Below, in pieces: positions 6,888 through 11,329 of a stretch of 11,329 nucleotides of DNA. The DNA is taken from the NCBI GenBank assembly GCA_937907485.1, contig CALESR010000304.1, positions 1 to 11,329 on the forward strand, in the 5' to 3' direction. A program made the translations under genes and the position numbers. Each line of letters begins with the position of its first letter. The first letter of the stretch is position 1. This stretch comes from an uncultured Paracoccaceae bacterium. GTDB lineage: Bacteria > Pseudomonadota > Alphaproteobacteria > Rhodobacterales > Rhodobacteraceae. The notes beneath the pieces are model-generated. The model saw nothing but the letters and a program-made list of their open reading frames with translations. It did not search any database and had not been told where the DNA came from.

Positions 6888-6902
6888 GGCCCTTGATGGG
6901 CC
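6888..6902. other. Short inverted repeat in the bztA leader
   Basis: GGCCC (6888-6892), TTGAT, GGGCC (6898-6902). On the + strand it is followed by C and TTTT, but no + strand gene ends here, so a terminator role is not supported. It may be one of several leader stems in the bztA transcript. Confidence 0.25.
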
Positions 6903-6929
6903 CTTTTCTGCCGGACCGGTCCCGGCTCG

Positions 6930-6947
6930 TCATTGCCGGAGCAATGA
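6930..6947. other. Perfect 7-bp stem with tetraloop in the bztA leader
   Basis: TCATTGC (6930-6936), CGGA, GCAATGA (6941-6947). In the - strand transcript the loop reads UCCG. It could be an RNA stem in the leader or a DNA dyad; function unknown. Confidence 0.35.
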
Positions 6948-6950
6948 GGC

Positions 6951-6965
6951 GCACCCCTGCGGTGC
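6951..6965. promoter_or_regulatory. Possible NtrC-type dyad upstream of bztA
   Basis: GCACC (6951-6955), five bases, GGTGC (6961-6965) matches exactly the core arms of the enteric NtrC site, TGCACC-N5-GGTGCA, lacking only the outermost T and A. It lies 107 bases before the bztA start codon. Nitrogen control of an amino-acid importer is plausible. However, alphaproteobacterial NtrC sites need not follow the enteric consensus, and the site would lie downstream of the candidate promoter given here. Confidence 0.25.
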
Positions 6966-6975
6966 TGCGTAGGCG

Positions 6976-7004
6976 AATTTGTGCCGATAATCCGATGCCG
7001 TCAA
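6976..7004 (-). promoter_or_regulatory. Candidate sigma-70 promoter for the bzt operon
   Basis: On the - strand TTGACG (7004-6999), 17 bases, then CAAATT (6981-6976). The -35 matches the consensus well; the -10 matches only three of six positions. A second overlapping TTGACT (7009-7004) has no better -10. If real, the leader is about 125 bases and includes the inverted repeats at 6866-6965. Confidence 0.25.
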
Positions 7005-7089
7005 GTCAATCATTCCAGCCGGTGATGGGGCAGCCCTCTGCGCAGTGATCGGTCGCGCAAACCGGGCTTTTCCGCACGATCCTTGCGCG

Positions 7090-7797
7090 TCAGGCGCTGC
7101 AAGCGGCGTGAAAACGCGCCGCCGCGAGAAAAGCCTGATGCCGCCGCTCGGCCTGGGCGCTGGCCTCTTCGTCCTCGCCCCATGCGCGGGCCTGCCACTC
7201 CTCATCGATTCGCGACGCGCGCCAGAGGTCTTCGACCGGGGCGATTCCCTCGGTCACCGCCAGCCCGATCACCAGCGACCCGGACATCGCCACCAGATCG
7301 TGAAAGGCGGTCAGATGAAACGCGCTGAAACCCGCGACATGCGCGCCCAGAATGGCCAGTGTCTCGGCCGGTTGCGGGGTCGGCATGACGCCGGTGGTCA
7401 CCTGCCAGCGCAGACCGAACCGCCCCGCCGCCCAGTCCAGCAGCGGGTCCCAGACCTGCGCCTGCAGCGCGACCAGTTCGACCGGCGCGGCGGCGCGATA
7501 GCACAGAAGGTCGGTCTCGCCATAGGCGGTCAACAGGCCCGCGACCTCGTGAAACTGGCCGCGCACCTTGTCGATGGCGGCATTGGCGGCGCGGGTGGCG
7601 GGCATGGTTTCGGGGTGCAGATGGGTCTCTTGCGCCTGCCACTCGGCGGCGACCAGATCGGCAATCGCGCGGGTGGGCACCACCAGCGGCGCCTTGGCCG
7701 GGGTTTTCAGCGGCCTGCCGTCGAGCTGAATGGCAAAGCCGTCGCCCTCGGCCACGATGCCGACCGTTTTCCAGAACCGTTTGCGTGCGCCACTCAT
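7090..7797 (-). CDS. ATP12 family F1-ATPase assembly chaperone
   Basis: This 235-residue cytoplasmic protein belongs to the ATP12 family. In mitochondria Atp12 binds the F1 alpha subunit before assembly of the alpha3-beta3 hexamer; the alphaproteobacterial members are presumed to do likewise. Recognisable conserved blocks are FWKTVGI (8-14), DGRPLKTPAKAPL (26-38), TETDLLCYRA-like GETDLLCYRA (93-102), WDPLLDW (116-122), SGSLVIGLA (172-180) and an acidic C-terminal block with WGEDEEA (206-212). No signal peptide or membrane segment is visible. Its ATG overlaps the stop of the HAD phosphatase gene as ATGA, so it is probably translated as the last member of a four-gene set. F1-ATPase genes are not in this window. 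An inverted repeat, CGCGCAA/TTGCGCG (7054-7060/7083-7089), follows the stop, without a T-run. Confidence 0.92.
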   Translation of the reverse strand: MSGARKRFWKTVGIVAEGDGFAIQLDGRPLKTPAKAPLVVPTRAIADLVAAEWQAQETHLHPETMPATRAANAAIDKVRGQFHEVAGLLTAYGETDLLCYRAAAPVELVALQAQVWDPLLDWAAGRFGLRWQVTTGVMPTPQPAETLAILGAHVAGFSAFHLTAFHDLVAMSGSLVIGLAVTEGIAPVEDLWRASRIDEEWQARAWGEDEEASAQAERRHQAFLAAARFHAACSA

Positions 7798-8453
7798 CCC
7801 TGCCCCCAGATATCGCCCAGCGCCGCATCCAGCGCGTCAAAGCTGTCGATGCGGGCATCCGCCCCGGCCAGCGCCGCCAGCGGGTGATAGCCCCAGCTGA
7901 CGCCGATGCAGCGCACCCCGGCGGCGCGGCCCATGTCCATGTCGAAACTGGTATCGCCGATCATCACGGCATCCTGCGCCGCAACCCCGACCTGCTGCAG
8001 CGCGGTCAGGATCATCGAGGGATGCGGCTTGGACGGGTGGTCATCGGCGACCTGCGCCGTGGCGAACCGCCCGGCCAACCCATGCGCCGCCAGCACATGA
8101 TCGAGGCCCCGGCGCGATTTTCCGGTGGCGATGCCCAGCGTCACGCCGCGCGCCGTCAGCCGGTCCAGCGCCGCCGCCGCACCGGGATACAGCGGCGAGG
8201 CACTTTGCGCCCGGATACTGCCAAAGGCGCCCTTGTAGGCCGCGACCAAGGCCGCGCCATCCTCATCCGGCGCCAGCCGGGCCATCGCCTCGGGCAGCGA
8301 CAGGCCGACGATGCCCAACACCGCCTCACGCGGCGGACACGGCAGGCCCAGCGCGCCAAAGGCGTGGCTCATCGCGCCAAGGATATGCGTCTGGCTGTCG
8401 ATCAGCGTGCCATCGACGTCAAAGATCGCCAGCCGCTTGCGCCCGCCGATCAT
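7794..8453 (-). CDS. HAD-superfamily hydrolase, phosphoglycolate phosphatase-like
   Basis: This 219-residue cytoplasmic HAD phosphatase has all four catalytic motifs: DVDGTLIDS (12-20, nucleophile Asp12 and acid/base Asp14), Thr110 in GIATGKS, Lys142 in SKPHP, and GDTSFD (166-171) with the metal-binding acidic residues. The helical cap at about 20-90 places it in subfamily IA with phosphoglycolate phosphatase (Gph) and pyrophosphatase PpaX-like proteins. The substrate cannot be assigned from motifs; database entries in related bacteria are often named only HAD family hydrolase. The ATG overlaps the rluC stop as ATGA. The preceding GAGG lies five bases upstream, in codons for the acidic tail of RluC. 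It also overlaps the ATP12 gene by ATGA downstream. Confidence 0.9.
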   Translation of the reverse strand: MIGGRKRLAIFDVDGTLIDSQTHILGAMSHAFGALGLPCPPREAVLGIVGLSLPEAMARLAPDEDGAALVAAYKGAFGSIRAQSASPLYPGAAAALDRLTARGVTLGIATGKSRRGLDHVLAAHGLAGRFATAQVADDHPSKPHPSMILTALQQVGVAAQDAVMIGDTSFDMDMGRAAGVRCIGVSWGYHPLAALAGADARIDSFDALDAALGDIWGQG

Positions 8454-9496
8454 GCGTCCTCGTCGTTGAAGGGATCGGCGGGCACGTCGCGTTCGTTCCA
8501 GCCCAGCGTTTTCCAGCTGCGCGCCATATGCGGCGGCAAGGGGGCCTCCAGCGTGATCGACTTGCCGGTGATCGGGTGTTCAAAGGTGATGCTGCGGGCG
8601 TGCAGATGCAGCTTGCGCGAGATGTCGCCGCCCAGTTGCGAGCCCCAGCCGTCGCCCATGTTCTCCTGACCTGAGCCGCCGTATTTGCCGTCGCCGATCA
8701 CCGGATGGCCGATTTCCGCCATATGCGCGCGCAACTGGTGGGTGCGCCCGGTGATCGGCACCAGCGCGACCCATGCGGCGCGGCTGCCCAGCCGATCCAG
8801 CACGGCGTAATCGGTGGTCGCGCGCTTGGCGCCTTCGGTGGCCTCGACCTTGTCCGGGTGGATGCAGCGCATCCTTTCCGACTCGCGCCCGCCCGATTTC
8901 ACCAGCCCATAGCGGATGGTGCCCATCTGCGGGTTGGGCACACCGGCGACGATCGCCCAATAGATCTTGCGCGTGGTGCGGTGGCGAAAGGCCTCGTTCA
9001 GCCGCCGCGCGACCCGGGGCGTGCGCGCCAGCAGCAAGACGCCCGAGGTGTCCTTGTCCAGCCGGTGCACCAGCACCGGGCGCTCCTTGTAGCCGAATTT
9101 CAGCGCCTCGGTCAGCCCGTCGACATGGCGTTCGCCCTGACCCGAGCCGCCCTGCGACGGCAGGCCCGGCGGCTTGTTCAGCGCGATGATGTGCTCATCC
9201 TGCCAGAGCACCGCGTCGCGGATCATCTCGGCATCGGCGTCGGGAACACCGGCGCTGGCGCTGCGCGGCGCGGGCTTTGGCGCCTCGGCCTCGGGCAGCG
9301 GCGGGATGCGCACGGCCTGCCCCGCCTGCACCCGGTCCGAGGCCGCGACCCGCTTGCCGTCGATGCGCAACTCGCCCTTGCGGCAGAACTTTTCCACCAT
9401 GCCTTGCGTGATCTGCGGAAAGCGGCGTTTCAGCCAGCGGTCCAGCCGCTGATCGCCCTCGTCCTCGGGCACCGTCAAAGTTTGCACGCCGCTCAT
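8450..9496 (-). CDS. rluC: RluC/RluD-family 23S rRNA pseudouridine synthase
   Basis: This 348-residue enzyme converts specific uridines of 23S rRNA to pseudouridine. An S4 RNA-binding domain occupies the N-terminus (RLDRWLKRRF...GELRIDGKRV, 18-50), then a proline/alanine linker, then the RluA-type catalytic domain with HRLDKDTSG (144-152), where Asp147 is the catalytic aspartate. GRTHQLRAHMAEIGHPVIGDGKYG (250-273) is the second family signature. RluC modifies positions 955, 2504 and 2580 in E. coli; RluC is preferred over RluD from general similarity, but this is not certain. The start at 9496 overlaps the crcB stop as ATGA and has AAGGAG six bases upstream. An insert around 274-292 (SGQENMGDGWGSQLGGD) separates signature and end. 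The C-terminus is acidic (DPFNDEDA). Confidence 0.87.
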   Translation of the reverse strand: MSGVQTLTVPEDEGDQRLDRWLKRRFPQITQGMVEKFCRKGELRIDGKRVAASDRVQAGQAVRIPPLPEAEAPKPAPRSASAGVPDADAEMIRDAVLWQDEHIIALNKPPGLPSQGGSGQGERHVDGLTEALKFGYKERPVLVHRLDKDTSGVLLLARTPRVARRLNEAFRHRTTRKIYWAIVAGVPNPQMGTIRYGLVKSGGRESERMRCIHPDKVEATEGAKRATTDYAVLDRLGSRAAWVALVPITGRTHQLRAHMAEIGHPVIGDGKYGGSGQENMGDGWGSQLGGDISRKLHLHARSITFEHPITGKSITLEAPLPPHMARSWKTLGWNERDVPADPFNDEDA

Positions 9497-9867
9497 GTCA
9501 GGCTCCTTGCCAGGGCCAGCCCGGCGATGATGGCGACCAGCGACAGACCGACCGACGCGCCGACATAAAGCGCCGCCGTCAGGGTCTCGCCACGTTCCCA
9601 CAGCGTCAGCGCGTCGAGGGAAAAGGCCGAAAAGGTGGTGAATCCGCCGAGGATGCCGGTCATCAGCAGGGGGGCAAACCGGTTGGCGCCCAGATGCGCC
9701 AGCGTGACCACCAGCACCCCCATGACGAACGAACCGACGACGTTCACCGTCAGCGTGCCCCAGGGAAACCCGGTGCCCATCAGCCTGAGCGCGGCCAACC
9801 CGGTCAGATACCGGGCCGAGGCACCAAGGGCACCGCCGAGGGCGACATGGACGAGGGTCATGGACAT
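9493..9867 (-). CDS. crcB: Fluoride ion channel CrcB/Fluc
   Basis: This 124-residue membrane protein is a Fluc fluoride exporter subunit, which works as an antiparallel dual-topology dimer and lowers cytoplasmic fluoride. Four hydrophobic segments are visible (about 4-26, 35-58, 65-88, 98-120). Signature motifs are GGALGASARY (11-20), GTLTVNVVGSF (37-47, with pore Asn42) and GGFTTFSAFSLD (74-85, with the phenylalanine, threonine and serine residues of the fluoride path). Length is normal. ATG 9867 has AAGG nine bases upstream; ATG 9861 is two codons further in and also possible. It is the first gene of the ATGA-linked series. No fluoride riboswitch pattern was recognised in the gap upstream. 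Confidence 0.93.
   Translation of the reverse strand: MSMTLVHVALGGALGASARYLTGLAALRLMGTGFPWGTLTVNVVGSFVMGVLVVTLAHLGANRFAPLLMTGILGGFTTFSAFSLDALTLWERGETLTAALYVGASVGLSLVAIIAGLALARSLT
9503..9508 (-). promoter_or_regulatory. rluC ribosome binding site
   Basis: AAGGAG on the - strand, six bases before ATG 9496, within the last codons of crcB. It establishes the rluC start, although the same frame stays open for another 136 codons upstream through crcB to 9904. Confidence 0.8.
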
Positions 9868-9898
9868 GGGCCGATGCCTTGGCCTTGGCGCGGGGCAA

Positions 9899-9904
9899 AG
9901 TCAA
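9899..9904 (-). promoter_or_regulatory. Possible -35 element for the crcB operon
   Basis: TTGACT on the - strand, 31 bases before the crcB ATG. No acceptable -10 hexamer is seen 16-18 bases downstream (CAAGGC at the 17-base position), so this is a weak suggestion only. Confidence 0.15.
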
Positions 9905-9915
9905 GCCGGGGGGAG

Positions 9916-9937
9916 TGGCCGGGCCATCGCCCGGCCA
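9916..9937. repeat. Strong inverted repeat upstream of crcB
   Basis: TGGCCGGGC (9916-9924), CATC, GCCCGGCCA (9929-9937): perfect 9-bp stem with a 4-base loop. No T-run on either side. Part of the cluster of stems filling the rarA-crcB gap. Confidence 0.6.
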
Positions 9938-9959
9938 TGCGGTAACGGTTCAACCCTCG

Positions 9960-9997
9960 GCCCGGAGGCCCAAAGCCTCCGGGCGCGCGCCCTTTGG
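9960..9997. repeat. Strong inverted repeat with alternative pairing, possible dispersed intergenic repeat
   Basis: GCCCGGAGGC (9960-9969), CCAAA, GCCTCCGGGC (9975-9984): perfect 10-bp stem. It overlaps a 12-base palindrome GGGCGCGCGCCC (9981-9992). CCAAAG (9970-9975) can also pair with CTTTGG (9992-9997), excluding the first stem. The CCTCCGGGCG...CTTTGGAG wording recalls short GC repeats common between genes in Rhodobacteraceae; that is memory-based and needs a genome search. Confidence 0.55.
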
Positions 9998-10014
9998 AGT
10001 CGCGGGGGGCAGGC

Positions 10015-10032
10015 GTCGAAAACGGTTTCGGC
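10015..10032. repeat. Small inverted repeat in the rarA-crcB gap
   Basis: CGAAA (10017-10021), ACGG, TTTCG (10026-10030) form 5 perfect pairs, extended by one wobble and one G-C pair to 10015/10032. It lies directly beside the outer arm of the nested repeat at 10030-10098. Confidence 0.35.
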
Positions 10033-10098
10033 TTGCGCCTCAACCCTGCGCCACGCGCGGCAGTCCACCGGACTGCCGCAAGATGCGCGGCGCAAGCC
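10030..10098. repeat. Nested inverted repeats after rarA
   Basis: Outer arms GGCTTGCGCC (10030-10039) and GGCGCAAGCC (10089-10098) are exact reverse complements. Inside them GCGGCAGTCC (10057-10066), ACC, GGACTGCCGC (10070-10079) forms a second perfect 10-bp stem. The structure begins 4 bases after the rarA stop. It could be a rho-independent-like end for rarA without a T-run, an RNA-stabilising element, a palindromic (REP/BIME-like) repeat, or part of a small RNA. Confidence 0.6.
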
Positions 10099-10102
10099 CC
10101 CC

Positions 10103-11329
10103 CTACCCCGTCGCCCCACCCCGCCGTGCCCGCAGCTTGGCGAAATACTCGACACGCTTTTTCAACTCGCGCTCGAACCCGCGTTCCGGCGGCAGATACA
10201 TCACCGGCCGCTTGACCCCGTCGGGGAAATAGTTCTGCCCGCTGAACCCGTCCTCGGCTTCGTGGTCATACTGATACCCGGCGCCGTAACCCTGTTCCTC
10301 CATCAGCCGGGTCGGCGCGTTCAGGATATGCGCGGGTGGCATGGCACTGCCGGTCTTGCGCGCCAGATCGCGCGCCGCCTTGTAGGCGACATAAACCGCG
10401 TTCGATTTGGGCGCCAAGGCCAGATACACCACCGCCTGCGCCAGCGCCAACTCGCCCTCGGGGCTGCCCAGCCGTTCATAGGTCTGCCACGCATCCAGAC
10501 AGGCGGTCTGCGCCTGCGGATCAGCCAGTCCGATATCCTCGACCGCCATGCGGGTCAGGCGGCGGGCCAGAAAGCGCGGGTCCTCGCCCCCCTCCAGCAT
10601 CCGCGCGAACCAATAAAGCGCGGCGTCGGGGTCGCTGCCACGCACCGATTTGTGCAGCGCGGAAATCAGGTTGTAATGCTCATCGCCCGATTTGTCATAC
10701 TTGGCCGCCCGCCGCATCAGCCGCTTGGCCAGCGCGTCCCGGTCCAGCTTTCCCGGCGCTTTCCACGCCATCACCTGCTCGATCAGATTGAGCAGCGCCC
10801 GCCCGTCGCCGTCCGCCATCTCCAGCAGCGCGTCGCGCGCCTCGGGCGTCAGCGGCAGGGCGCGCTGCAGCTCATGCTCGGCGCGCTCGGTCAGGCGCTC
10901 CAGATCGGCCAGCGAAAGCCGGGTCAGCACGATCACCTGCGCCCGGCTGAGCAGCGCCGCATTCAGCTCGAACGAGGGGTTCTCGGTCGTCGCGCCGACC
11001 AGCAGGATCGTGCCGTCCTCCATATGCGGCAGGAACCCGTCCTGTTGCGCCTTGTTGAAACGGTGGATTTCATCAACGAACAGCAGCGTTCCCGGCTGGC
11101 CATTGGCGCGGCGCAGCTTGGCGGTGTCAAAGACCTTTCGCAGGTCCTGCACTCCGGTAAAGATCGCCGAGATCTGCACAAAGGCCATGTCGGTCTGCTG
11201 CGCCAGCAGGCGGGCGATGGTGGTCTTGCCCACCCCCGGCGGCCCCCAGAGGATCAGCGACGACAGCGCCCCCGCCCCCAGCATCGCGCCCAAGGGGCCA
11301 TCGGGGCCCAGCACCCCCGCCTGCCCGAT
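10103..11329 (-). CDS. rarA: Replication-associated recombination protein A (MgsA/RarA/WRNIP1 family), 5' end outside window
   Basis: This is the C-terminal 408 residues of RarA, an AAA+ ATPase related to clamp-loader subunits and RuvB that acts at stalled replication forks in the cytoplasm. The frame is open to the right edge. The first visible codons (IGQAG, then VLGPDGPLG) match the region about 30 residues into the usual protein, so only a short N-terminus is missing. In visible numbering, Walker A is GPPGVGKT (29-36), Walker B ends in DEIH (86-89), sensor 1 is GATTENPSF (112-120) and the arginine-finger region is LLSRAQV (126-132). The C-terminal part (about 220-390), ending in GYGAGYQYDHE and a Y-F-P-rich stretch, is the RarA-specific tetramerisation domain. 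GTG 11314 is an internal valine, not a start. Confidence 0.95.
   Translation of the reverse strand: MGQAGVLGPDGPLGAMLGAGALSSLILWGPPGVGKTTIARLLAQQTDMAFVQISAIFTGVQDLRKVFDTAKLRRANGQPGTLLFVDEIHRFNKAQQDGFLPHMEDGTILLVGATTENPSFELNAALLSRAQVIVLTRLSLADLERLTERAEHELQRALPLTPEARDALLEMADGDGRALLNLIEQVMAWKAPGKLDRDALAKRLMRRAAKYDKSGDEHYNLISALHKSVRGSDPDAALYWFARMLEGGEDPRFLARRLTRMAVEDIGLADPQAQTACLDAWQTYERLGSPEGELALAQAVVYLALAPKSNAVYVAYKAARDLARKTGSAMPPAHILNAPTRLMEEQGYGAGYQYDHEAEDGFSGQNYFPDGVKRPVMYLPPERGFERELKKRVEYFAKLRARRGGATG

Noticed and set aside
6973..6985. Sigma-54 promoter upstream of bztA
   Set aside because: GGCAC...GC is present on the - strand, but GG and GC are nine bases apart instead of ten and the TTGC part is not matched. 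Another GG-N10-GC nearby lacks the other consensus bases.
7054..7089. Terminator after the ATP12 gene
   Set aside because: CGCGCAA and TTGCGCG are exact complements, but the loop is 22 bases and no T-run follows on the - strand, so a terminator cannot be claimed.
9497..9904. N-terminal extension of rluC by 136 codons
   Set aside because: It runs entirely through crcB in another frame and is Arg/His/Cys rich. The ATG at 9496 has AAGGAG and begins right before the S4 domain.
9868..10102. Fluoride riboswitch upstream of crcB
   Set aside because: A GGGCGATGG stretch on the - strand looked similar to the first part of the motif, but it is part of the 9916-9937 stem and the remaining conserved fluoride-riboswitch segments are absent.
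11312..11314. GTG start of rarA inside the window
   Set aside because: The frame continues to the right edge and the codons before it (IGQAG) fit the conserved RarA sequence, so the valine is internal and the gene is cut by the window.

Overview
The window is GC-rich chromosomal DNA that looks like an alphaproteobacterium of the Rhodobacteraceae (Rhodobacter/Paracoccus type). The grounds are strong G/C third-position bias, an ATP12-type F1-ATPase assembly chaperone (a family typical of alphaproteobacteria and mitochondria), and a four-gene amino-acid ABC transporter in the order of the bztABCD/aapJQMP operon. No tRNA, rRNA, CRISPR array, transposase, phage gene or insertion sequence is visible. 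Eleven of the twelve genes belong to recognised families. The twelfth, a small Fe-S protein, is only loosely assignable.

Left part (1-2276): the 3' end of argB (arginine biosynthesis, + strand) converges on a flavodoxin-fold NAD(P)H oxidoreductase gene (- strand), and their stop codons share one CTAG. After a 65-bp divergent gap, a + strand pair follows: a cysteine-rich protein with an Fe-S C-terminus, then a SixA-like histidine phosphatase, joined by an ATGA overlap. A hairpin at 2303-2329 separates this pair from the convergent transporter operon.

Middle part (2351-6844, all - strand): bztA (periplasmic binding protein), bztB and bztC (large permeases) and bztD (ATPase), transcribed from right to left. 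The complex would take up glutamate-family or general L-amino acids. A GC-rich hairpin plus T-run lies between bztA and bztB and could let the binding protein be made in excess. The 245-bp leader upstream of bztA (6845-7089) has no gene. It holds a possible promoter and several inverted repeats, one matching the core of the enteric NtrC site.

Right part (7090-11329, all - strand): rarA (replication-fork AAA+ ATPase, cut by the window end), a 235-bp gene-free gap packed with strong inverted repeats, then crcB, rluC, a HAD phosphatase gene and the ATP12 gene. The last four are linked by three consecutive ATGA overlaps and so are probably one translationally coupled transcript. No gene-free stretch exceeds 300 bp.

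This is mostly conserved housekeeping and transport DNA. I did not find a new multi-gene system. The features most worth checking are the two structured intergenic regions and the hairpin inside the transporter operon.
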